From Roseiarcus sp963813195 (GTDB taxonomy: Bacteria > Pseudomonadota > Alphaproteobacteria > Rhizobiales > Beijerinckiaceae), in assembly GCA_963813195.1 (NCBI GenBank), contig CAWEYC010000012.1:558001-622000 (forward strand): a stretch of DNA of 64,000 bases, written 5' to 3'. Positions 20,063 to 29,646 of this stretch are shown here, in pieces. A program made the position numbers and the translations under genes. How positions within the stretch are numbered: the first letter of the stretch is position 1; each line of letters begins with the position of its first letter. The notes beneath the pieces are model-generated. The model was not told where the DNA came from, ran no database searches, and saw only the letters and a program-made list of their open reading frames with translations.

Positions 20063-20512
20063 TTATTGCGCGGGTGTTTGGTCAGGGTTGCGCGGTCGTC
20101 CTTCGCCGCAACCCTCGGCCGCGCTGGTCGCGCGCCAGAACGCACGTGCGCCGGGCTCCGAAAACGGCTTCGGCGCATGCCGGACGCAAATACCGGCCTG
20201 CGCCCACCAGGACATCGGCATGTCGCCGCGGTCAAACGGGTTGAGGCCGCCGGCGGGACGGTGCCAGAAAACGCAAAATTCGCAGGTCGACCCTGGCGCC
20301 GGGGAGGTGGCGGGCTCGCCGTCTCCGCACCCTTGATAGCGGCGGGTCTGTGGCCAATGCGCGACCTCTTCCGAGTTCTTGCCGCTTTCCGGCGCATGGC
20401 GGTGGCACGATCCGTCGATCGCGACCTTATGCCGCCAGAATGCGCACTCCGAGCAGCGGACCAGCTTGCTTTGCGCGTCGTTCAAGGCGGTACTCCCCTG
20501 ATTGTCCGTCAC
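20063..20512 (-). CDS. Cys-rich protein with two related CxxC domains, unknown function
   Basis: This protein of 149 residues starts at GTG 20512. It has an internal duplication: the first half has RCSECAFWRHK, CHRHAPES, a Trp-Pro and YQGCGDGEPA; the second half has TCEFCVFWHR, CVRHAPKP, a Trp and AEGCGEGRPR. Each half therefore offers Cys-x2-Cys, Cys, His and a final Cys, a plausible zinc or iron-sulfur site. No signal peptide is seen. I recognise it only as a conserved alphaproteobacterial type without assigned role. It ends just before the aldolase stop (convergent, 2 bp apart) and starts 5 bp from the end of the efflux outer membrane gene, so it could be the last gene of the efflux operon. 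Confidence 0.65.
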   Translation of the reverse strand: MTDNQGSTALNDAQSKLVRCSECAFWRHKVAIDGSCHRHAPESGKNSEEVAHWPQTRRYQGCGDGEPATSPAPGSTCEFCVFWHRPAGGLNPFDRGDMPMSWWAQAGICVRHAPKPFSEPGARAFWRATSAAEGCGEGRPRNPDQTPAQ

Positions 20513-20516
20513 GCCT

Positions 20517-21935
20517 TCATTTCGACGCCACGGCCGCCGCCGGCGCGTCGACCGACCACCCCCCGCCGAGTGCGAGGATGAGGCCGATATTGGAGTTAAG
20601 TTCGCGCGCGCGCAAGGCTATGACCGTGAACTCGGCGCTGAGCGCGGCATTCTGCGCCGTCACGACGTCGAGATAGGATGCCGCGCCATCGCGATAGAGC
20701 GACATCGACTCGTCCGCGGCTTTTTGGGCAGCGTCGGCGGCGGTGACGGTTTGGTGCTCCTCTTGCGCGAGCCAGCGCAGCGCGGAGAGATTGTCCTGGA
20801 CTTCTCTGACCGCGAGCAGAATCGTCGAGCGATAGTTCGCCGCCGCTTCGGTGTAGGCGGCGGTCGCCGCCGCGAGTTGGGCTTGCCGCAGTCCCCCGTC
20901 GAATAGCGGCAAATTGACCGCGGGCCCCACCGAATAGATCGAGTTGCCGGGGGTCAACAAATTCAGGCCGGTGTCCTGGGTTCCGCCGAGAAGATTGATC
21001 GTGAACCTGGGATAGAACGCCGCCCGGGCGACGCCAATTCCGGCGCTCGCCGCGGCGGCGAATTGCTCGCTTTCGGCGACGTCGGGTCGCCGGCTCAGGA
21101 CGTCCGAAGGAACCGCGCGGGGCCGCTTGGGAAACGCGATCGGCTTGGGCGCGCTCGCGATCCTGAACGACGCAGCGGATCGTCCGACCAGCGCTGCGAT
21201 CGCGTCTTCCATCGCCGCGCGCTGCACGACGAGATCGGACGCTTGCGCCTTGGCGACCTCGAGTTGCGTCACGGCTCGCTCGACGTCGATCGGCGGCGCG
21301 ATCTGGGCGGCGAGCCGGTTGCGGGTCAGGTCGAGGGCGGCCTGATAGTTGGCGATCGTATCGGTGAGCAGCTTGGCTTCCGCATCGTAGCCGCGCAGGT
21401 TGATGTAGTCGGTCGCGAGTTCCGCGTGCAGTTCGAGGCGTGCCTGCGCCAGCGCATCGGTGCTGGCCTGGGCATCCGCTTTCGCCTCCTTGATGAGGTC
21501 GCGCACCCGTCCCCAAAAATCAACTTCGTAGGAGGCGACCTGCGCCTGAATCTGGTTCGCGCCGTAGTAGGTCGGCTGGTTCGGCGAACGAAGCGGGCGA
21601 TTGTTGGACTGCCGGTTGTACGAGAGGCTCCCGCCCGCGTCGAGTTCGGGATAGAGGCCGGATTCGGCGGCCGCGGCGAAGGCTTGCGCCCGGTCGTTCG
21701 CCGCTAAAGCGGCGGCGAGGTCGGGGTTGGCGACTTCGATCTGATCCTCCAGGTCGTCGAGCGTCCGATCGTGGAAACTTCGCCACCAGAGGCCCGACAG
21801 ACCGCTGCCGCCCGGCCCCTGTTCGTCCTTGAATTGCGCCGAAAGCGCCAGGCTCGAAGGCTTATAATCCGGCGCAAGATCACACCCGCCGATCAGCAGA
21901 GCCGCCGACGCCGCAAGTAGACAACGCAACTTCAT
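20517..21935 (-). CDS. Efflux outer membrane lipoprotein (NodT/OprM family)
   Basis: This outer-membrane channel of 472 residues belongs to a tripartite RND pump. The signal peptide ends in a lipobox (ALLIGGC, Cys18), so the protein is lipid-anchored. Two OEP repeats are visible, with the periplasmic helices (DALAQARLELHAELATDYINLRG; LAAATAAYTEAAANYRSTIL) and the PDVAESEQFAAAASAGIGVA hairpin region typical of NodT. The ATG overlaps the stop of the adaptor gene (ATGA at 21932-21935), so it is third in a permease-adaptor-channel operon. Confidence 0.93.
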   Translation of the reverse strand: MKLRCLLAASAALLIGGCDLAPDYKPSSLALSAQFKDEQGPGGSGLSGLWWRSFHDRTLDDLEDQIEVANPDLAAALAANDRAQAFAAAAESGLYPELDAGGSLSYNRQSNNRPLRSPNQPTYYGANQIQAQVASYEVDFWGRVRDLIKEAKADAQASTDALAQARLELHAELATDYINLRGYDAEAKLLTDTIANYQAALDLTRNRLAAQIAPPIDVERAVTQLEVAKAQASDLVVQRAAMEDAIAALVGRSAASFRIASAPKPIAFPKRPRAVPSDVLSRRPDVAESEQFAAAASAGIGVARAAFYPRFTINLLGGTQDTGLNLLTPGNSIYSVGPAVNLPLFDGGLRQAQLAAATAAYTEAAANYRSTILLAVREVQDNLSALRWLAQEEHQTVTAADAAQKAADESMSLYRDGAASYLDVVTAQNAALSAEFTVIALRARELNSNIGLILALGGGWSVDAPAAAVASK

Positions 21936-23203
21936 TCTGCATGTCCCCGCGCCTGCGCGACCGACTTGTCCGTTGCTCCGCTGGCCTGTCCCGACGACGG
22001 TCCCTCTTTGCCCGCTTCGGGGCGCCCGGCGGCCGTCGACGGGAGAACATGCACCTCGTCGCCTGCGTCGATCGAGTCGGGCGGGCTGGCGATCACGCGG
22101 TCCGCCGCCGAAAGGCCGCTGGCGATCTCGACCTCAGTTCCGAGATCGCGGCCGATCTCCACCTTCTTCATCACGACGCGATCATTCGCGCCGACAGTCG
22201 CCACTTCAACCGATTTGTCACGAAAAATGATCGCGCTCGCTGGGAGTTTCAGGGTATCGGCATTCACCGGAATTTGGAAGTGAACCTCCGCGAAGGCGCC
22301 GGGTTGCAGCGCGTCATCGTTGTTCTTCGCCATCAGTTCCACCAGCAGCGAGCGCGACCGCTGGTCGATGGCTTGCGCGGTCGTCCCGATCGTCGCCTCG
22401 AAATCTCGACCAGGATATTGCGGCAGCTTGAGCACCGCCTTCATGCCGTTCCGCATGTCGGCTGCGAAGCTTTGCGGGGCCTTCACGTAGACGCGCATCT
22501 CGTGCGTGTCGGCGACGGCGAAGAGGCCGGAGGCGGCGTTCGCGCTGTCGCTGACGAGCGATCCGATATCGATATTCCGCTGTGTGACCACGCCGTCGAA
22601 TGGCGCGACGATGGTGGCGAAGGCCTTAAGGGCTTTCAGGCGATCCACGTTCGCGCTCGCCGCGGCGACCTCGGCGTCCTTGGCCGCCTCGTCGGCAACC
22701 TTCTCATCGGCGGTCTGCTGCGAGACTGCGCCGGACTGGCGCAATGATTTCCAGCGGCCGGCGGTGACTGCCGCCAGCGCTTGATTGGCCTTCGCCTTGG
22801 TCAGCTGTTCCCGAGCTTCCGCAAGGCGCTGGTCGAGTTCCGGCGTGTCGATCGTGGCGAGCGTCTCACCCGCCTTCACGTGGGCGCCGATGTCTTTGTA
22901 CCAGGTGTGGACGTAACCGCTCACCTGAGCGTGAACAACGGCGTTATAGAAGGCGTCGACATCGCCCGGGAGCACCAGTTCGCGGGTCCCGCCGCCACGC
23001 TCGGGAGAGATGAGCGAAACCGTCGGAGTCGCCCGATCGAGGGTCCATCGCGCCAGTTTCGTCTCATCGGTGCGACGCGACGATATCCCCCACGCCGCAG
23101 CGGCTGCCGCGACGAGAACGAGCAGGAAAATCGCGCGTCCGACTTTCACCGGCGCGCGCTGTTTCGCTGTCTCTTCGAAATCGTGCGGCGGACTTGCGTT
23201 CAT
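21932..23203 (-). CDS. RND efflux periplasmic adaptor (MdtA/CusB-like)
   Basis: This adaptor of 423 residues has one N-terminal membrane anchor (AIFLLVLVAAAAAAWGIS) rather than a cleaved signal. The barrel and lipoyl parts are visible (VLPGDVDAFYNAVVHAQVSGYV; VKAGETLATIDTPELDQRL), with a long helical hairpin between, then IVAPFDGVVTQRNIDIGSLV. The start is set at 23203, where ATG overlaps the TGA of the permease gene; a longer frame upstream is an artefact in permease DNA. Its own stop overlaps the channel gene start, so the three pump genes are translationally coupled. Confidence 0.93.
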   Translation of the reverse strand: MNASPPHDFEETAKQRAPVKVGRAIFLLVLVAAAAAAWGISSRRTDETKLARWTLDRATPTVSLISPERGGGTRELVLPGDVDAFYNAVVHAQVSGYVHTWYKDIGAHVKAGETLATIDTPELDQRLAEAREQLTKAKANQALAAVTAGRWKSLRQSGAVSQQTADEKVADEAAKDAEVAAASANVDRLKALKAFATIVAPFDGVVTQRNIDIGSLVSDSANAASGLFAVADTHEMRVYVKAPQSFAADMRNGMKAVLKLPQYPGRDFEATIGTTAQAIDQRSRSLLVELMAKNNDDALQPGAFAEVHFQIPVNADTLKLPASAIIFRDKSVEVATVGANDRVVMKKVEIGRDLGTEVEIASGLSAADRVIASPPDSIDAGDEVHVLPSTAAGRPEAGKEGPSSGQASGATDKSVAQARGHAE

Positions 23204-26200
23204 ATCGTCTCGGCCTCGGTTTGATATCCTGGGAAGGCGTCCGACGCGGTGTCGGTCCTTCGCGCGTGAACGAGACGGAACACGGCTGGCACGAAGAACA
23301 GAGTGGCGACGGTCGCGATAATCAGGCCGCCGATCACGGCGCGGCCCAGCGGCGCGTTCTGCTCGGCGCTGAGCGCCATCGGCCCCATGCCGATGATCAT
23401 GGCGAGAGCCGTCATCAGCACGGGCCGGAACCGCGTGAAGCCTGCGTCGATTGCCGCCGTCAGCGCATCGGCCCCATCCGCGAGCCTTTCGCGGGCGAAA
23501 CTTACGACCAGAATACTGTTTGCGGTCGCGACACCCATGCACATTATGGCGCCGGTGAGCGCGGGGACGGAAAGCGTCGTGCCCGTGACGAACAACATCC
23601 ACACGATGCCCGCCAAGGCCGCCGGCAAAGCGCTGACGATGACGAAGGGATCGAGCCAGGACTGAAAGTTGACGACGATAAGGAGGTAAATCAGCACGAC
23701 TGCCAAAGCAAGGCCGGCGTACAACTGGGAAAACGCGGATGTCATCGTGGAGGTCTGACCACGCAGCACGACTGTGGAACCCGGCGGAGCCTTCTTGGCT
23801 GTCTCGTTCAGAATGTTCTGGATATCGTGCGAGACGGCGCCGAGATCGCGCTCGTTGTTCGTAGCGAAAATGTCGATGACCGGCTGGACCGCGTAATGCG
23901 AGACGACCGCGTCGCTGACGCCGCGCCTAACCGTCGCGATGCCGCCCAGGAGCTGTTTCGAATCGCCCTGCGAGGCTGGCACGGTTTCGAGGCCCGAGAG
24001 CGAATCGACCCAATATTGCGGCGACTGCGCGACAATCGGGTAGGAGACGCCATTCCTCGGATTCAACCAGAACGTCGGCGCCGTCTGGATACTGCCGGCC
24101 AATGTGTCCTGCAGGCTCGTCGCGACGTCGCGTTCGCTCAATCCGACCTGGCTGGCGCGTGCCCGGTCAACGTCGACATTGAGCGTGGGCGCGTTGAAGG
24201 CCTGCTGGATTCGGGCGTCAGCGACGCCGTCCACGCGGGCGATACGCCGCAACAGTAGGTCCGCATAAGTGCGATTGGCGTCCAGGTTCCGACCAATGAC
24301 CTGGACGTCGATCGGCGACGGCAGACCAAAGTTGAGAATTTGGGTCACGATATCGGCGGGGAGGAACGCGAAGGTTGTGCCGGGAAACTCGGTGGGCAAG
24401 CGCTCGCGGAGTTGGTTGACGAATCCCTCGACCTTGCTCGCCCACTTTGGCTTCACGCTGATCAAGATGTCCGCGTCGGACGCGCCGATGGTTCCGGAAT
24501 TGCCGTAGGCGGTGTTGATGCCGCTGATCGACAGCCCGATATTGTCGACGATGTTGACGAGCGCCTGTGGCGGAATCGTCGCCCGCACCACTGCTTCGAC
24601 GCGATCGCAGAGGCGCGCGGTCTCCTCGATGCGCGTGCCGACCTGCGCGCGCACGTGCAGCTTGATCTGATCCCCCTCGACGGGCGGAAAGAAATTCTGC
24701 CCGAGAAGCGGCGCCAGCGCGAAGGAGCATCCGACCGCGGCCAGGAAACCGATGACGAAGACCCAGCGCCCGCCGAGCGCTGTCGCCAGAAGCCGCCGAT
24801 AGGCGACGCGCGTGCTCTCGAAGCGATGCTCGAACCCGCGCTGAAACATGACGAGCGGGTTGCGCGTCGCCGGAAGCGCCTCTCCGTGGACGTGACTGTG
24901 TTGGTTCGCCAGGAGGAAGCGCGCCATCGTATTCACGAGCGTGCGCGAAAGGACATAGGAGGCCAGCAGCGCGAACACGACCGCTTCCGCCATCGGGCGG
25001 AAGAGAAAGCCGGCCACGCCGCCGAGCTTGAACATCGGCACGAACACGATGCAGATGCACAGCAGGGAGACCGTCGCAGGAATGACGATCTGCCGCGCCC
25101 CGTCCATGATCGCGCTTTCGATGTCCTTACCCTGTTCGAGATGCCAGTTGATATTTTCGATCGTCACGGTCGCGTCGTCGACGAGAATGCCGACCGCGAG
25201 CGCGAGGCCGCCGAGCGTCATCACGTTGATGGTCTCGCCGATGGCGGAGAACATCGCGACGGAGGCCAGAATCGCCAGCGGGATCGAGATGGTGATGATG
25301 AGGGTCGAGCGCCAGCTGCCGAGGAAGATGAGAATCATCAGCCCCGTCAACGCCGCGGCGACGACGCCTTCGAAAATGACGGAGGAAACCGCCGACTTGA
25401 CAAAGGTCGACTGGTCGCCGACCGCCTCCAGATGCAAGCTCGCCGGCAAGGTCTCGCGCAGCTTCGGAAGCAGCGACTTGACGCCGTCGATCACGTCGAG
25501 CGTCGACACTGAGCCGGCCTTCAGAATGGTCATCAGGACAGCGTTTGAGCCGTCGACGCGCACCATGTTGGTCTGCGGCGGGCTGCCGTCGTGAACATGC
25601 GCGACGTCGCGGACGAAGACCGTCGCGCCGTCGACCTGACGAATTGGCAGGTCGTTCAGCTCCTCGATCCGCGACGGCGAGTCATTGAGCGAGACGATAT
25701 ACTCGAAGCGGCCGATTTTCTCGGTGCCCATCGGCGTGATGAGGTTCTGCCGCGCGACCGCGTCCACGACGTCTTGCGCGGCGATTCCGTAGGCCTGCAG
25801 CTTTTGCTGGTCGAGATCGATCTGCACCTGCCGGACTTTGCCGCCATAAGGGGACGGCACGACGGCGCCGGCTACGGTCGCCAACTGCGGGCGAATGAAG
25901 TTCTGCCCGGCGTCGAAAATTCGCGCCTGGGACAATGAATTGCTGGAGAGCGCGAGTTGCAGGACCGGCACGCTCGAAGCGTTGAACTGAAGAACGTACG
26001 GCGGCGTAATGCCGGGCGGTAGCAGCTTCAGGACCGTTTGCGAGGCGGCGGTGATCTGCGCCAGTGCGGCGTTGATGTTGACCGAGGGCTGGAAGAAAAT
26101 CTTGACGATGCCGTAGCCCGGCAGGGACTGCGACTCGATGTGCTCGATGTCGTTGACCTGCGCGCTGAGCGTGCGCTCGTAATAGTAGATGACGCGGCCT

Positions 26201-26382
26201 GACATGTCGTCGGGCGGCAGGCCGTTGTAGGTCCACACGACGGCGACGACGGGAATGCCGATGTTGGGGAAAATGTCCACGGGGGTCTTCACCCACGCCG
26301 TCGCCCCGAAAATGACGATCAGCATCGCCATGACGACGAAGGTGTACGGACGACTAAGTGCGACACGAACGATTGCGAGCAT
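23200..26382 (-). CDS. RND efflux permease (HAE1/MdtB-type)
   Basis: This inner-membrane pump of about 1060 residues starts MLAIVRVALSRPYTFVVMAM and keeps the RND layout: TM1, porter loop 1, TM2-7, porter loop 2, TM8-12. The proton-relay Asp pair is in LAVGILVDDATVTIENIN. The family prolines and DIFPNIGIPVV follow TM1. It is intact, in contrast to the first pump. The ATG at 26382 is preferred to an upstream in-frame start that would add an Arg-rich segment. Many relatives in acidophilic and rhizobial genomes carry out multidrug or organic solvent export. It probably responds to the two-component pair encoded 120 bp upstream. Confidence 0.93.
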   Translation of the reverse strand: MLAIVRVALSRPYTFVVMAMLIVIFGATAWVKTPVDIFPNIGIPVVAVVWTYNGLPPDDMSGRVIYYYERTLSAQVNDIEHIESQSLPGYGIVKIFFQPSVNINAALAQITAASQTVLKLLPPGITPPYVLQFNASSVPVLQLALSSNSLSQARIFDAGQNFIRPQLATVAGAVVPSPYGGKVRQVQIDLDQQKLQAYGIAAQDVVDAVARQNLITPMGTEKIGRFEYIVSLNDSPSRIEELNDLPIRQVDGATVFVRDVAHVHDGSPPQTNMVRVDGSNAVLMTILKAGSVSTLDVIDGVKSLLPKLRETLPASLHLEAVGDQSTFVKSAVSSVIFEGVVAAALTGLMILIFLGSWRSTLIITISIPLAILASVAMFSAIGETINVMTLGGLALAVGILVDDATVTIENINWHLEQGKDIESAIMDGARQIVIPATVSLLCICIVFVPMFKLGGVAGFLFRPMAEAVVFALLASYVLSRTLVNTMARFLLANQHSHVHGEALPATRNPLVMFQRGFEHRFESTRVAYRRLLATALGGRWVFVIGFLAAVGCSFALAPLLGQNFFPPVEGDQIKLHVRAQVGTRIEETARLCDRVEAVVRATIPPQALVNIVDNIGLSISGINTAYGNSGTIGASDADILISVKPKWASKVEGFVNQLRERLPTEFPGTTFAFLPADIVTQILNFGLPSPIDVQVIGRNLDANRTYADLLLRRIARVDGVADARIQQAFNAPTLNVDVDRARASQVGLSERDVATSLQDTLAGSIQTAPTFWLNPRNGVSYPIVAQSPQYWVDSLSGLETVPASQGDSKQLLGGIATVRRGVSDAVVSHYAVQPVIDIFATNNERDLGAVSHDIQNILNETAKKAPPGSTVVLRGQTSTMTSAFSQLYAGLALAVVLIYLLIVVNFQSWLDPFVIVSALPAALAGIVWMLFVTGTTLSVPALTGAIMCMGVATANSILVVSFARERLADGADALTAAIDAGFTRFRPVLMTALAMIIGMGPMALSAEQNAPLGRAVIGGLIIATVATLFFVPAVFRLVHARRTDTASDAFPGYQTEAETI

Positions 26383-26503
26383 AAAGCCTTCCGCGCGACG
26401 GTTCCCCAGCGCCGCGCGCAGGCCCGCGCGGCGCCGGCGCACCGAGCGGACGCCCGGTCCGCAAGTTGGGATTGGTGATACCGTCAGCGGGGGGAGTCAA
26501 CCA

Positions 26504-27955
26504 CTAAATTATATTTTGTTCTCGCTGAGCTGCGCCCTGTTCACGGGGGTTTGGGCCGAGTCTTCGAGCGCCGCGCCGCGCCTCGAACGGAGACGGCGCC
26601 TTGTCGGGCCCCCGCAATTCGAAGCAAGCGCCCGGACTATTGTCTTTGACGGTCAGACTGAAGCCATGCAGCCTGGCGATGGTCTCGGCAATGCTGAGTC
26701 CGAGGCCATGTCCCGAAGGCCAGCCGTCGCTCTCGATTCGATAAAATCGGCGAAAGATCTTGTCCCGTTCCTGCTCGGGAACGCCAGGTCCGCTGTCGCT
26801 TACGCGCACGACGGCTCGCCCGTCGATCGTCGCCGCGGCGATGTGCACCCTGCCGTCGTCCGGGGTGAACTTGATCGCGTTGTCGACGAGATTCGAGATC
26901 GCCTCACGCATGAGGTCCTCGTCGCCGCGAACGACGGTGGACTTCGGCGTATCGAGCGTAATGGCAATCGATTTCGATTGCGCTAGAGGTTCATAGAACT
27001 CGAAAACGTTCGCGCAGATCGCCGCCAGGTCGATATCAGCGAACCGCTGGTCAACCGGTCCGTTCTCCACTGCCGATATCCGGAGCACGGCGGCGATGGT
27101 CGCCGCCGCCTTGTCGAGATGGTCCAGGGCGTCCGACATCGTCGCGCGCAGATCGTCGGCCGTCGCGCCGCGCTTCAGACCGCGCTCGATCTTGGCGCGC
27201 GCGACCGCGAGGGGCGTGCGCAGGTCGTGGGCGATATTGTCGCCAATGCTTCTCAACTGATCGAGCAAGCGCGCAATCTCGTCGAGCATCAGATTGACGT
27301 CGCGCGCCACTCTGTCGATGTCGTCGCCCTCGCTCAACACCGGCAATCGCAAGGTGAGGTCGCCGTGCATGATTTCCGATATCGCGGCGTGGATTTCTGC
27401 GAATCGCCGCGTCGCACGTTGGCCAAAAAACGCGCCGATCACGAGGATCAGCAGAATCGTCGGCGCGAGCGCGACGGTAAGCGCGCGCAACACCGACTCA
27501 CGCAGGGCGTTGACCTCGATTAACGTCCTGCCGAGCAGGAGGACGCCGCCGTTCGGTCGCTGGCGGGCGACGAAGATCGCTGGTTCGCTCTGTTCGCTCG
27601 AATCCGGCAAGCGAACGTCGTCGACGCGGTGCGCCCGGCCGTCGACCGGGATCGCCGGGATTGTCGGTACGTTGCCGAAGATCATTTTCCCGTTCGCGTC
27701 GTAGAGCGCGACGTAGTCGACCCGGCGAAGATCTCGGGTGAGGCGCAGATCCAACTCTTGCCGCAGCAGGTCGTCGCTGTCGGTGACCCCCTTGGCGGAC
27801 TCAGCGATCAGAATCGCGCTGACGCGCTGAATGTTCGCGCTCGACACCTGCAGATAGATCAGGACAAAAATACCTGCGGTGCTGACGGTGGTCGCCAGCG
27901 CGAAGGCGAGGGCGAGCCGGAAGGCGCGCGCCCGCAGAACCTCATTCGTCCACAT
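26504..27955 (-). CDS. Two-component sensor histidine kinase
   Basis: This inner-membrane kinase has 483 residues: TM1 at about 11-33, a periplasmic sensor loop of about 120 residues, TM2 at about 162-182 (LAPTILLILVIGAFFG), a HAMP domain, then the DHp domain with the phospho-acceptor His in NIAHDLRTPLA. The catalytic domain shows the N box NLVDNAIKFTPDD, G1 DSGPGVPEQ, F box and G2 GHGLGLSIAE, so it looks active. The start overlaps the end of the response regulator gene by 14 bp. It likely senses envelope or drug stress and controls the adjacent pump; that is inferred from position. Confidence 0.93.
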   Translation of the reverse strand: MWTNEVLRARAFRLALAFALATTVSTAGIFVLIYLQVSSANIQRVSAILIAESAKGVTDSDDLLRQELDLRLTRDLRRVDYVALYDANGKMIFGNVPTIPAIPVDGRAHRVDDVRLPDSSEQSEPAIFVARQRPNGGVLLLGRTLIEVNALRESVLRALTVALAPTILLILVIGAFFGQRATRRFAEIHAAISEIMHGDLTLRLPVLSEGDDIDRVARDVNLMLDEIARLLDQLRSIGDNIAHDLRTPLAVARAKIERGLKRGATADDLRATMSDALDHLDKAAATIAAVLRISAVENGPVDQRFADIDLAAICANVFEFYEPLAQSKSIAITLDTPKSTVVRGDEDLMREAISNLVDNAIKFTPDDGRVHIAAATIDGRAVVRVSDSGPGVPEQERDKIFRRFYRIESDGWPSGHGLGLSIAETIARLHGFSLTVKDNSPGACFELRGPDKAPSPFEARRGARRLGPNPREQGAAQREQNII

Positions 27956-28646
27956 GCAGCTTGAAGCCGATCGCGCGCACGTTGACGATGAGACGCATTT
28001 CGCCGCCTGCGTCGATCTTACGGCGGAGATTGCTGATGTGAACGTCGACGACGTTGGTTTGGGGTAAGAACTTGTAGTTCCAGACGTCTTCGAGCAGCAT
28101 TGCCCGAGTGACGATCTGATTTGGGCGGCGCATGAAATATTCCAGCAACTTGAATTCGCGTGGAAGCAGATCGACGCGCCGATCGCTGCGATGCACCGTG
28201 CGCTCGACCAGATCCATCGTGAGGGGGCCGGCGTGCAACCGCGTCACGCGGCCATCCGGAATGCGCCGCAGCAGGGCTTCGACGCGAGCGGTGAGTTCGC
28301 GCAGTTCGAAGGGCTTGACGAGGTAGTCGTCGCCGCCTGCCTTCAATCCGCGAATGCGGTCGTCGACCGACGATAGCGCGCTGATCACAAGTATCGGAGT
28401 CGAATTGCCTTCTTCGCGCAGGGTTTCGAGGATCGTCAAGCCGTCCTCGCCATGCAGCATCCGATCCATGATCAGGACGGCGGCCTCGCCCATCCGCGCG
28501 GCTCGCAACCCTTCTTCCCGGGTGCCAGCGAGTTCGACCGCGTGGCCGTTGGCCTGCAGTTCGAAGCGGATTTCCTCCGCCAAATCGCGTTCGTCCTCGA
28601 TAACCAGGACCGAAGATTTTGGTCCCGAATTCGCGCCTTCGAGCAT
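27942..28646 (-). CDS. OmpR/PhoB-family response regulator
   Basis: This DNA-binding regulator has 234 residues. The receiver domain (about 10-125) has the acidic pair in VIEDERDL, phospho-acceptor Asp in LIMDRMLHGEDG, Thr/Ser switch in VISALSS and Lys in YLVKPFELREL. The C-terminal winged helix (about 140-232) has LLPREFKLLEYFMRRP and VDVHISNLRRKID. It is the promoter-proximal gene of a minus-strand unit RR-HK-permease-adaptor-channel, a standard self-contained inducible efflux locus. Confidence 0.94.
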   Translation of the reverse strand: MLEGANSGPKSSVLVIEDERDLAEEIRFELQANGHAVELAGTREEGLRAARMGEAAVLIMDRMLHGEDGLTILETLREEGNSTPILVISALSSVDDRIRGLKAGGDDYLVKPFELRELTARVEALLRRIPDGRVTRLHAGPLTMDLVERTVHRSDRRVDLLPREFKLLEYFMRRPNQIVTRAMLLEDVWNYKFLPQTNVVDVHISNLRRKIDAGGEMRLIVNVRAIGFKLHVDE

Positions 28647-28733
28647 AACGCTCTGTCCAGTCTTGTTCGCGCGGAGCGGCCAATAGGATAGGCGTTCCGC
28701 GCGTAGCTCGATCTCAGATGGTAAGATGTAGTC

Positions 28734-29010
28734 CTAGAAGGGATAGTAGCGCAAGCTGCACATCACGACTTGTTCGTTCGCGTTGGGCGCGCTGTCCGTG
28801 CCGGCGAAGAGCTGGCGTCGGATGTATTCGTATTCTCCACCGGCCTTGAGTTGGCCGAAGCCGCCTTTGTGGATGGTGTCCCAGAGTCCTGCTGTGATTT
28901 CCTGGGCGGACTTGGTCTGCCGTCTCCGGTCGATTTCGACGAATCTTCGATCGAGCAGATCGTGTTGTCGGCGCCGACCATCAAAGAGATGCGGCTCTGG
29001 CGCTGCTCCA
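28734..29010 (-). pseudogene. C-terminal remnant of an outer-membrane beta-barrel protein
   Basis: Read on the minus strand, the last 60 or so codons before the TAG at 28734-28736 give an outer-membrane-like C-terminus: TAGLWDTIHKGGFGQLKAGG, EYEYIRRQLFAG, then VVMCSLRYYPF with a terminal aromatic residue. Upstream of about 28950 the frame loses any such pattern, and a Cys/Ser-containing stretch continues in a different frame. No start or signal peptide is present. It therefore looks like a broken gene at the edge of the IS-bearing zone. The identity of the parent protein is my recollection of alphaproteobacterial barrel proteins, not a search result. Confidence 0.45.
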
Positions 29011-29221
29011 GCACTCCTCGCCAGCGTTGCCGACGTTGTTGTTCGGAACGGAATCGCGCCGAGCAGCTCGGAGTCCGCTGGGGTGCGTTAATCATTCGAT
29101 CGATTGATAGCACAATAATAATTAAATGGATCGACCGAGTGCGAACGGGTACTATACGGCAAGCAAATAGCGGTGGTCGTCCACGCACGACTACAAAGGA
29201 AATTGTTGGGTTTTGTAGTTG

Positions 29222-29244
29222 TGATACGTATACCGTACGTATCA
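29222..29244. promoter_or_regulatory. Perfect 9-bp inverted repeat, possible operator
   Basis: TGATACGTA, spacer TACCG, TACGTATCA. It lies in a 770-bp stretch (28737-29504) that has no intact gene: an outer-membrane protein remnant at the left, then relatively AT-rich sequence around 29080-29280. The repeat is about 260 bp upstream of the small secreted-protein gene at 29505. The symmetry and spacing fit a dimeric regulator site; the regulator is unknown. Confidence 0.4.
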
Positions 29245-29646
29245 GGAGTGAGTACGAGCTGAAAGCGCAGTAAATAGTTATTTGTGTCGGAAACAATATG
29301 TGCTTGTGATGGCGATCGATTGTTTGGCGGAGATCTTCGGGGTGTGTCGCGCCGAGATCGGGCGGCGGCTCTTCGCAAGGAAGTCGACGGCCCCCGTAGC
29401 GGCGTCAGCAGCGCCGCCGACCCGGATTCGCCTGGGAAGAGCCGGCCGGCTTCCGCCCCGAGCCCCTCTCCAGCGACTCGCAGTAACATCACCTGGAGGC
29501 GATCATGAGACGTACCTGTGTTGCTACACTGGCCATCTTGTCACTTTCGTCCGCCGCCTTGGCCCAAGGTTGGGCCAATCCCGTCCCAATCAGCCATCAC
29601 CAGATCGCACGAGTTGCCGCGGCGTCGATGCCCCTCTATCCAGCTA

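Noticed and set aside
28770..29273. Plus-strand coding frame in the gap between the response regulator and the IS630 element
   Set aside because: It lacks a ribosome site and homology, while the minus strand of its left part encodes an outer-membrane protein C-terminus.
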